IMG/VR virus record: IMGVR_UViG_3300027985_001060
Location: 1 to 39,531 of that record
Direction: 5' to 3' (one strand)
DNA from: a virus
Length of the DNA stretch: 39,531 nucleotides
The notes under the pieces: generated by a model
Database searches by the model: none
The model's input: only the letters and a program-made list of their open reading frames with translations
Told to the model about the DNA's origin: nothing
Translations under genes and position numbers: made by a program
Shown here: positions 7,295-13,329 of the stretch, piece after piece
How positions within the stretch are numbered: the first letter of the stretch is position 1
Layout: each line of letters begins with the position of its first letter

Positions 7295-8676
7295 TGTTTA
7301 CTGAAGATTTAACTCCGTTTTTCTCAATCGAAGATTTCGGGGTTAACATATCATTCGACAATCCAGACAGGCGGGAACCTTCGGCTTTTGGTTCCGCTCT
7401 GTCTTTGTCTGCTGACACCCTTGTCGTTGGTTCCCGCCTGTCTGATTCTGATAACAAGGGTGTTGTTTTTGTTTTCGAAAAAACTGTCGATAACACATGG
7501 GAACAGCAGACATTTTTGCAACCATCTGGCTTATCCGCGAATGCTCATTTCGGACAATCTGTCTCTATCGAGAATGACACCCTTGTTGTTGGTTGCCCTG
7601 GTGAAAACAGCGTTTACATCTATACTCGTGCCAACGGCGTATGGAATTTTTCTCAGAAGATTGAACCAGACGATGCCGTAGGTAGTTCTTCGTTCGGTTA
7701 TCATGTAGCTATTTCTGGGGACTATCTTACAGTATCAGACCCTTACGATGACAACTACAAAGGGGCTGTTTACGTCTATTACCTATCAACTACGTGGCAA
7801 AAGGTCGCTAAGCTCATAGGTTCCGATTCTGTCAGTTTCGATAATTTCGGCCGATCTCTCGATTTCGATTATCGCACTATCGTCATTGGATGTTACAACA
7901 GTGCCGGTGATACTAAAGGTGCTGTTTATGTATTTTACAGAGATTCGGGAACTGGTTTGTCTTCTGTTTGGCTTCAGCAGGAAAAACTACAGCCTTCTGA
8001 GTTGTCTTCCGGTGATCATCTGTCATACGATTTATCATATGATAATGATTACCAAACGTTGATTATTTCTACACCAAATTATAACTTCAATTCTGGTGCG
8101 GTTTTCGTTTATACTAGATCATCTGGTATATGGGCAAAGCGCGTTGTCATCGAATCGCCTATTCCGACACCCGGGGAATACTTTGGTTATCATGTTTCGC
8201 ATTACCCAGGTTCTATAATTGTGAATTCATGGGGTGACGGGGACGGGAAGTTATACGAGTATTCGGGTAGCTCTTCTTCGTGGTCGTTGACGAATGAATT
8301 CGCATCTGACAGTATCAACATGATCTCAGATGTGGTTTTAATTTCTTCGGACGATGAAATATTTTTCAATAACCAAGATGATGAATTCTATAGTTTTCCT
8401 TATGACGCTGGGTATCCTGACACCCCTGTACAAATTGAATATATCAGTCGTTATGGTGATTTCAAAGGAATATTCGATCACGAGTATGTAGCGGTTAACA
8501 ACGGTGACTTGAGCTACGAAGGATATAAACCGACGATAATTTGCAGAACAGAAGATTTAAAAGCCGTTGACCTCGGTACATTCATGACGGTCGAAGATTT
8601 TGACCCGACTCTGAAAGTAATTTCAAATCAACCTGACGGCACAGGTGTTTCTGTGTTAATTCTGCACAAGGTATAA
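7294..8676 (+). CDS. gpFII-like head-tail joining protein with inserted FG-GAP beta-propeller
   Basis: This 460-aa protein seems to be a small connector split by a large insert. Residues 1-20 (MFTEDLTPFFSIEDF...) and about 385-460 (YGDFKGIFDHEYV, then TIICRTEDLKAVDLGTF, then ISNQPDGTGVSVLIL) together look like a 100-residue gpFII-type joining protein. Compare GVFDDPENISYAG and LFVRTDEVRQLRRGD in lambda gpFII. Between them are six or seven FG-GAP repeats, with FG or equivalent at about residues 32, 86, 134, 185, 241 and 297. Each is followed by strands such as DTLVVGSP and KGAVYVYY, the pattern of integrin-like propellers. The propeller probably projects from the neck or collar. The fold of both parts is inferred from pattern. 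Confidence 0.75.
   Translation: MFTEDLTPFFSIEDFGVNISFDNPDRREPSAFGSALSLSADTLVVGSRLSDSDNKGVVFVFEKTVDNTWEQQTFLQPSGLSANAHFGQSVSIENDTLVVGCPGENSVYIYTRANGVWNFSQKIEPDDAVGSSSFGYHVAISGDYLTVSDPYDDNYKGAVYVYYLSTTWQKVAKLIGSDSVSFDNFGRSLDFDYRTIVIGCYNSAGDTKGAVYVFYRDSGTGLSSVWLQQEKLQPSELSSGDHLSYDLSYDNDYQTLIISTPNYNFNSGAVFVYTRSSGIWAKRVVIESPIPTPGEYFGYHVSHYPGSIIVNSWGDGDGKLYEYSGSSSSWSLTNEFASDSINMISDVVLISSDDEIFFNNQDDEFYSFPYDAGYPDTPVQIEYISRYGDFKGIFDHEYVAVNNGDLSYEGYKPTIICRTEDLKAVDLGTFMTVEDFDPTLKVISNQPDGTGVSVLILHKV
7364..7444. repeat. 16-bp perfect inverted repeat at the start of the propeller insert
   Basis: CAGACAGGCGGGAACC at 7364-7379 pairs with its exact complement at 7429-7444. A third, imperfect copy (GGTTCCGCTCTGTC) lies at about 7389-7402 and would pair as a shorter alternative hairpin. 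Confidence 0.88.
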
Positions 8677-8678
8677 TT

Positions 8679-8804
8679 ATGAAAATTCTTATGGTTACGC
8701 TTGTTTTTTTGTTCTTGGTAGCTGGATGTGCACCGCAGAATATTTATCCTTCGTCTGAACCGACATTTCGTTTACCGGACGACGTTCTGATTGCGACAAC
8801 ATGA
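8679..8804 (+). CDS. Tiny lipoprotein (41 aa), possible outer-membrane spanin partner
   Basis: This short gene reads MKILMVTLVFLFLVAGCAPQ and then a Pro/Ser-rich tail. Residues 1-16 are a lipoprotein signal peptide with lipobox V-A-G-Cys17, leaving a mature peptide of only 25 residues. It begins two bases after the joining gene and ends in an ATGA overlap with the next gene. Its size and the overlap with a coiled-coil membrane protein recall Rz1-type outer-membrane spanin lipoproteins. The mature part has several prolines, as Rz1 often does. A superinfection-exclusion lipoprotein is the main alternative. No clear ribosome-binding site is visible. Confidence 0.65.
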   Translation: MKILMVTLVFLFLVAGCAPQNIYPSSEPTFRLPDDVLIATT

Positions 8805-9232
8805 AAAAATCAATAATATTGCTAATATTATTGATGCCTTCTCTTGCGCTCGCACAACCAGACGATTATCGAGAAGTACAAGCAAGAATGGAAGTTAGAC
8901 TTGATACATTAACGACATTGTTGACAGAAGCTCGTCAAAATATCGCGTCAACTGACAAACGATTCGCAGAGGCGTTAGTTCAAGTACAAGGTTTAAGTAT
9001 GGAACTAAAGAATTTATCTTATCAGGTTCAGGAAAACAAACAGACCCTAAAAGGTGTTGAAATCTATGTGGCGGATTCAAAAAAAAAAATTGATTTAATG
9101 TATTTCATGTTCAATTTGTTTTTCGGTGCTGTTTCGTTCTTTGGTTCACTCGCTGCTTTAATCTTTGCTTTTGTCAAATGGCAGTTTATAAAAGCATCAA
9201 CATTGACTATAATTAGGAGATTGAACAAATGA
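8801..9232 (+). CDS. Secreted coiled-coil protein with C-terminal membrane anchor
   Basis: This is a 143-aa protein. Residues 1-18 form a signal peptide ending ALA before Gln19. Residues 20-92 are a heptad-like coiled coil (VQARMEVRLDTLTTLL onward). Residues 100-125 are a hydrophobic segment followed by a basic tail (RRLNK). The mature protein would be a periplasmic coiled coil anchored in the inner membrane at its C-terminus, the mirror image of a classical Rz spanin. An uninterrupted run of eleven A at 9079-9089 lies just before the membrane segment and could cause slippage. Neighbours (a lipoprotein upstream, a two-TM protein and lysin downstream) suggest a lysis role, but this is inference. 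Confidence 0.7.
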   Translation: MKKSIILLILLMPSLALAQPDDYREVQARMEVRLDTLTTLLTEARQNIASTDKRFAEALVQVQGLSMELKNLSYQVQENKQTLKGVEIYVADSKKKIDLMYFMFNLFFGAVSFFGSLAALIFAFVKWQFIKASTLTIIRRLNK

Positions 9233-9846
9233 AGAAAACTACTATTATTCAGCATTTTGTTTTTTGGCCGATGGTATTTCTGTACGCCTATCTTTCATTT
9301 CTTGCGAGCACGAACGTAAAGTTGTCATTTTTCGGTTTGTTATTGACTGCCGGTATTGGTACACCTGTTGCTCTGTATTTCGATAAATTGCGTCGTTATT
9401 TCGCAAACGTAAGGTATCGTCAAGGCCGCTTACAACGCACTGGTGACGGTGGTGAGGATTGTTGGACAGTTATTGTTGAGAAATATTGGATTTCCTTCTG
9501 GCAATACCCCTTGTGGCATTTCATCCGACCGTTTACAGCGTGGGAAGTAACCGTAGATTGTGGCGGGTATTCTCCTGGCTCTGTTCGTAGCGGCGAGCGA
9601 GCTTTAGGTTTTATTGCGCAGCATGAAAAGTTTTGCGTGAAGATCGGGCACAACGATTTTGCCCCTAAAGCAGCCGGTGAAAAAATTGAACAACTCATCG
9701 ATAAAATTGTTGCAGCTAATATCCCTATTAGTATTAGCATGCTTTTAACTGAAGCGTATGAGACAGAAGGTTACTTGACCGATCACGATAGATTGACATT
9801 GATAGGACTGTTAATTTTAGAAAGAGACGGTCTCCAATTTGCATAA
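9229..9846 (+). CDS. Membrane protein with two N-terminal TM segments, lysis-region
   Basis: This is a 205-aa protein of unknown function. Two hydrophobic segments occupy about residues 9-27 and 32-51, followed by a basic stretch (KLRRYFANVRYRQGRLQR) that should stay in the cytoplasm, and a soluble domain of about 145 residues with several Trp and Cys. A good ribosome-binding site (AGGAGATTGAACAA) lies upstream and the gene overlaps its predecessor by ATGA. Because the lysin downstream has no signal peptide, a holin must exist, and this is the best candidate in the cassette. It is, however, much longer than a normal two-TM holin, so the role is open. Confidence 0.6.
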   Translation: MKKTTIIQHFVFWPMVFLYAYLSFLASTNVKLSFFGLLLTAGIGTPVALYFDKLRRYFANVRYRQGRLQRTGDGGEDCWTVIVEKYWISFWQYPLWHFIRPFTAWEVTVDCGGYSPGSVRSGERALGFIAQHEKFCVKIGHNDFAPKAAGEKIEQLIDKIVAANIPISISMLLTEAYETEGYLTDHDRLTLIGLLILERDGLQFA

Positions 9847-9855
9847 CAAAATACG

Positions 9856-10476
9856 ATGAACCCAGCGGAAGCAGTTTTATGGTTGACCCTTAACTGCATG
9901 AAAGAGGGACCATTTGAACCACCGAAAGCACAACAAGCGATCTCTCATGTTGTGCTCAATCGTGCGAAACGCGCTAACAGTTCTGTTGCTACAGAACTTC
10001 TCCGAAGAAAACAATTTTCTTGGACAGTCACATCTAAACACAGGTGGGTTATAGATTTAAAGAACCCGCCTGTGTTTGCTGCTTACACTCAGTGCTTGTC
10101 GTCTTCGATGAAAGCGTTATCCGAAAACGATTTCACAGGTGGTGCAGAATATTATCACAGATACGACGTAAACCCTTTGTGGGCGAAAGAAAAAAATAAA
10201 ATATCAAACCGTTATGGCGGCGTTCACATTTTTTACAGAGATAGCAATTCCATTTGCGATTACTGTAAAAAGCCTGTAATATATGACGTAAACAAATATT
10301 CGGTTGTTGTAAAAAATGCGAACGCCGAAGCAATTCCGAAAATCGAGATTGCGCCAGAAGAAAGAAAGATCGTTATGTTGACACCTGACTCAAAGAAGAC
10401 CCCTGTGGCTGTTGAGAAAACTAGCAACGACGGTGTAAATTATTTGATTCTTATACTAGGAAGTTTGTATTTATGA
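9856..10476 (+). CDS. Endolysin, SleB-type cell-wall hydrolase
   Basis: This 206-aa protein has the SleB (Hydrolase_2) domain in the first 135 residues. The block LTLNCMKEG places the likely catalytic Glu at residue 17, AQQAISHVVLNRA follows, then RKQFSW, GGAEYYHRYDVNPLWA and GGVHIFYR, all family marks. It would cut the glycan strands of peptidoglycan. There is no N-terminal signal peptide, so access to the wall needs a holin. The C-terminus ends in a short hydrophobic run (NYLILILGSLYL), which is unusual and might be a weak membrane tether. A 15-base-pair inverted repeat lies inside the gene (10036-10077). The stop overlaps the tail terminator start. Confidence 0.82.
   Translation: MNPAEAVLWLTLNCMKEGPFEPPKAQQAISHVVLNRAKRANSSVATELLRRKQFSWTVTSKHRWVIDLKNPPVFAAYTQCLSSSMKALSENDFTGGAEYYHRYDVNPLWAKEKNKISNRYGGVHIFYRDSNSICDYCKKPVIYDVNKYSVVVKNANAEAIPKIEIAPEERKIVMLTPDSKKTPVAVEKTSNDGVNYLILILGSLYL
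10036..10077. repeat. 15-bp hairpin inside the lysin gene
   Basis: AAACACAGGTGGGTT at 10036-10050 pairs with AACCCGCCTGTGTTT at 10063-10077 (one G-U wobble), with a 12-base loop. The end with TTT looks like an intragenic terminator or RNA structure. Confidence 0.8.
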
Positions 10477-10913
10477 GTCACGCAAAAACCCAAATTCGAC
10501 AGGCTTTTATCGACCTGCTGATGAACAATACTGCCGCTGGCGCAAACGTTTTGGATCGGCGTAAACTACCGATCAATGTTTTGCCTGTCATAGGTGTGTA
10601 TTCGGCTTCCGAAATGATTGATAAAACTGAAGGTCAACAGTCTTCTTTACAGTTCAGAACGATAACAGTGCTTGTCAGGGCACAGATACGATACACGAAC
10701 GAGCTTGAAGATGAGATTGATGCACTTCAGTCTACAATTGAGGCTTTGATTTTTGCTGACAAATTTTTAGGAAATCTCGCGTATGCCAACGAACTGACAG
10801 AAGTCAACTCGACCATTGACAACAGTGGAGAAATCGAAATAGGAATACTTCAGATGACTTTCGAAGTGCAGGTGTTGACAGATGAAGGATTTCCTGAAAT
10901 ATGTTTAAACTAA
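10473..10913 (+). CDS. Tail terminator, lambda gpU-like
   Basis: This 146-aa protein begins SHAKTQIRQAFIDLL. It has a central RTITVLVRAQIRYTNELEDEIDALQSTIEAL and ends with EIGILQMTFEVQVLTDEG. This is the layout of lambda gpU-type minor tail proteins, which cap the tail tube and join it to the head. Length (gpU is 131 aa) and position just before the tube protein agree. It overlaps the lysin by four bases (ATGA). The lysis-like genes therefore sit inside the neck-tail block, between joining protein and tail terminator. Confidence 0.78.
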   Translation: MSHAKTQIRQAFIDLLMNNTAAGANVLDRRKLPINVLPVIGVYSASEMIDKTEGQQSSLQFRTITVLVRAQIRYTNELEDEIDALQSTIEALIFADKFLGNLAYANELTEVNSTIDNSGEIEIGILQMTFEVQVLTDEGFPEICLN

Positions 10914-10940
10914 TTCAAACAGACAGGAGTACAAACAGTC

Positions 10941-11225
10941 ATGCCGCGTAAAAAAACAGGTTTTTTTATAGAATTACCCTGTGATGAATACATGAATGTA
11001 TTCACAGAGCGTGCAGTTTTTCTATGTGAAATAGAAACGAAAAAAGATGCGACCCCGGGAACATTAAGGGCAGTCCCGTCATATCACGTAAAGGAACCTT
11101 CAGATTACAACGGGATTGAAGTTCACGGTTTTACGGCAATGAGATTTACAGAAGTTGAAGGGCCGAGTAGAAAATTAAGCTACGATCAATACGTTGATCT
11201 TGTAGAAAAGATCAGAAATATTTGA
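10941..11225 (+). CDS. Hypothetical tail-region protein
   Basis: This is a 94-aa protein that I do not recognise. It has a basic N-terminus (MPRKKTG), a short beta-rich body and a C-terminal helix (YDQYVDLVEKIRNI). An AGGAG lies 11 bases before the ATG, a somewhat long spacing. It sits between the tail terminator and the tail tube and runs in the same direction, so a structural or tail-assembly role is likely. No signal peptide, membrane segment or cysteine cluster points to any other function. Confidence 0.55.
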   Translation: MPRKKTGFFIELPCDEYMNVFTERAVFLCEIETKKDATPGTLRAVPSYHVKEPSDYNGIEVHGFTAMRFTEVEGPSRKLSYDQYVDLVEKIRNI

Positions 11226-11237
11226 AATGGGGTGTTT

Positions 11238-12404
11238 ATGGCTACACAAGGTATAGGACTTTTACGAGAGCAACAAGTATTTGTGGTCAAAGAGACTGCA
11301 TCAGGTACAATCGCTTACCCATCTGCTACGGATTTCATTGTGGCAGCAGGAATGGCAACACTAAAACAAACAGAGGCTTTCGAGGATTCACCAAAGATTT
11401 ACAATTCTCGCGACATTACGGACGTTTGTCAAAATCAAACACCTCCTGGTGAATGGATGATTCCAGTTTTGCTGCAACCTTCTGGTGCAGCAGGCACCCC
11501 ACCCGCAGAGGCTAAGTTGATGGAAGGATGGCTTGGTCAACAGACTGTAAACGCAGGAACAAGTGTGGTTTATTCTCAGACTATCGAGAAACCTTCTTAC
11601 ACAATTTGGGTGCGAAGCGGTCACACTGTTTTTTATGGTATCGGTGCGACGGTCAATACACCTAAGATCACATTCGATAGCAGTTGTCAGATCAAAGCAG
11701 ACTTCGCTGGTCAGTTCATGAAAATGGGCTGGGCAGGAAGTTCTCAACTTTCCGCCGCCAAAACATCCGGTACAACTTGTGTTGTTGATGACGCTAAGTT
11801 GTATACGGTTGGGTCAATGATTTATTTTGTCAATGCTGCCGGTACTACGATCGACGATAACACAGGTTCTGGGTACACTGTTACCGGTGTGAATACCACG
11901 ACAAACACCCTGACTTTTTCCCCAGCAAGCGGAACCGCGTTTGCTGTTGACGATTGGGTTAAAGGTTTCTTACCTGATGGCACCGAGGTCGGAACCGGAC
12001 CTGTCAAAGCGCGCACAGGTATCGTATCGATTGACGCAGTAAACATTAAAACTCGATCTTTCACAATCAACAGCACTGACAATATTAAATATCTCGACGA
12101 TGAACGAACAGACTCCGGTTATCCTGAATCTTATGTTGAAGGCACCCGCAATCTCACTGGTGATATGTCTTTGTATTTCCGTGCACCAGATTTGGCCCTT
12201 TATCAAGATGCTAGAGATAACGAGTATAAAGTATTAGCTTTCAATGTCGGCAACACTGCCGGTGCTCAGATAGAATTTGAAATGCTGCGAACACAGATTG
12301 AAATGCCGGAGATTGAAAACGCTGACCCGACTCTCGGAATTAAAGCTAATTACCGAAGCATTGGTACTTCTGGTGAAGATTCTATGACTGTAACTTATAC
12401 TTAA
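11238..12404 (+). CDS. Major tail (tube) protein
   Basis: This 388-aa protein starts ATQGIGLLREQQVFVVKETASGTIAYP, typical of phage tail tube subunits. It contains TLKQTEAFEDSPKIYNSRDITDVCQ and many beta strands, and ends GIKANYRSIGTSGEDSMTVTYT. In the middle (about residues 175-270) is a segment rich in Thr, Gly and Asp (TNTLTFSPASGTAFAVDDWVKG), probably an extra exposed Ig-like or decoration domain. That would explain why it is longer than lambda gpV (246 aa). An upstream GTG at 11232 is possible, but the ATG at 11238 follows a G-rich stretch and fits the N-terminus of the family. Confidence 0.8.
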   Translation: MATQGIGLLREQQVFVVKETASGTIAYPSATDFIVAAGMATLKQTEAFEDSPKIYNSRDITDVCQNQTPPGEWMIPVLLQPSGAAGTPPAEAKLMEGWLGQQTVNAGTSVVYSQTIEKPSYTIWVRSGHTVFYGIGATVNTPKITFDSSCQIKADFAGQFMKMGWAGSSQLSAAKTSGTTCVVDDAKLYTVGSMIYFVNAAGTTIDDNTGSGYTVTGVNTTTNTLTFSPASGTAFAVDDWVKGFLPDGTEVGTGPVKARTGIVSIDAVNIKTRSFTINSTDNIKYLDDERTDSGYPESYVEGTRNLTGDMSLYFRAPDLALYQDARDNEYKVLAFNVGNTAGAQIEFEMLRTQIEMPEIENADPTLGIKANYRSIGTSGEDSMTVTYT

Positions 12405-12405
12405 T

Positions 12406-12606
12406 ATGAACTACAGAGCTGAAGCAATCAGAAAGAGACTGAAATTGACACTCAGGCAAGAAAAAGATATGGTGCAGGCAATCAAAAACAAAGCTGAAGC
12501 TGAAGAAACTTCAGCTTTTAACGTAGCGTACTATGTGTATTTTGTTTGTTGCATGTCAATGTATCCGACGAATTACGAACAAATTATGAAAAATCTTGCT
12601 GTTTGA
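12406..12606 (+). CDS. Small helical tail-region protein
   Basis: This is a 66-aa protein starting one base after the tube stop, so its translation is probably coupled. The first half is strongly basic and helical (AEAIRKRLKLTLRQEKDMVQAIKNKAEAEE). The second half is aromatic and hydrophobic (NVAYYVYFVCCMSMYPTNYEQ). It has no recognised family. Its place between tube and tail chaperone suggests an assembly factor. A GC-poor hairpin of 9-10 base pairs at 12490-12518 lies within the gene and is followed by four T. Confidence 0.5.
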   Translation: MNYRAEAIRKRLKLTLRQEKDMVQAIKNKAEAEETSAFNVAYYVYFVCCMSMYPTNYEQIMKNLAV

Positions 12607-12715
12607 TTGCTGTTAGTGTATATTGCATCTAATCGTGTCTGACTCCCTGTTTCGACGAACTGCGATCGATTCACAGTCAGACCTTCTTGTTATCAATATT
12701 TCAAAGGTGCAAAAA

Positions 12716-13066
12716 ATGTTCAAAACAGAAAGTATCGAAGTTAAAACTACCGGCGGATTTGTTTTCAAAAATCGCTCCCCCGTGGAAGTCGCAAAACTGG
12801 TTGATAAAATTAAGGCGTTGAATCCGCAGGTTGGTTTTTCCGAGTTTACCGAACTTGTAACAATGGAAGGATTCGCGGATAGTCTTGTTGATTGGTCTGT
12901 GAAAGAGGAACTAACCCGCGAGAATGCTATCGAATTTTATAAGTCTTTCAAATCTTTTGCTCAGTCTCAGCTTCAGGAAGCGAAGAAACTCATTGAAAGT
13001 GAGACCAATGAGCAATTAAAAAACTTACTGACTGGACGGAATGGCGATGTCGCCCAGGTAGAGTAA
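12716..13066 (+). CDS. Tail assembly chaperone G (unshifted product)
   Basis: This 116-aa protein starts at the ATG at 12716, preceded by AAAGGTG at good spacing. The frame is open upstream to a TTG at 12623, but that stretch has no ribosome-binding site and includes an inverted repeat. Residues 1-40 (MFKTESIEVKTTGGFVFKNRSPVEVAKLVDKI) and the helical rest fit the G-type chaperones that coat the tape measure during tail assembly. Near its end, at 13018-13024, is the slippery heptamer A AAA AAC, at which a fraction of ribosomes should shift by -1 to make G-T. Confidence 0.72.
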   Translation: MFKTESIEVKTTGGFVFKNRSPVEVAKLVDKIKALNPQVGFSEFTELVTMEGFADSLVDWSVKEELTRENAIEFYKSFKSFAQSQLQEAKKLIESETNEQLKNLLTGRNGDVAQVE

Positions 13067-13329
13067 CAAATTGTGAAGAATGCAGAGACCTCTGGGGAGA
13101 CGAAACACAGTGTGAAGGTTGTTTTGGCAGAGAATCCCTGCATTCTTCCAACATAATCGCCGTCAACATTTTCACAATTTGCTTGAGATTATCGAGAGAT
13201 AGAACTTTAAATCTACAAGACATTGTAGCAACCTGTGAAAGTTTGGGCGCATCAGATCAGGACTTCTACAAGATTGTCAATGTAATAGTACCGAAATATT
13301 ATGAAATCTTACAGGAAACGAAAAGATAG
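12716..13329 (+). CDS. Tail assembly chaperone G-T, -1 frameshift product
   Basis: In the G frame the codons TTA AAA AAC at 13016-13024 contain A AAA AAC, a classical -1 slippery site. In the -1 frame there is no stop from there to a TAG at 13327-13329, giving a fusion of about 204 aa. The added part has a zinc-ribbon pattern, C-x2-C (NCEEC) then C-x2-C (QCEGC) 11 residues later, and a helical end (ATCESLGASDQDFYKIVNVIVPKYYEIL). The T region has no start codon of its own in a sensible place. The tape measure ATG follows the TAG directly. This is the lambda G/GT arrangement. A small GGCGA/TCGCC hairpin 20 bases after the site may stimulate shifting. Confidence 0.75.
13018..13024 (+). other. 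-1 ribosomal frameshift slippery heptamer
   Basis: The heptamer A AAA AAC lies in the X XXY YYZ phase relative to the G frame. A short hairpin (GGCGA, two-base loop, TCGCC) follows at about 13043-13054, with CTG and CAG able to extend it. Shift to -1 opens 101 further codons, ending exactly before the tape-measure ATG. Confidence 0.75.

Noticed and set aside
12623-12715. Upstream extension of the tail chaperone from a TTG
   Set aside because: No ribosome-binding site; contains an inverted repeat (GTCTGACT/AGTCAGAC); the ATG at 12716 has AAAGGTG.
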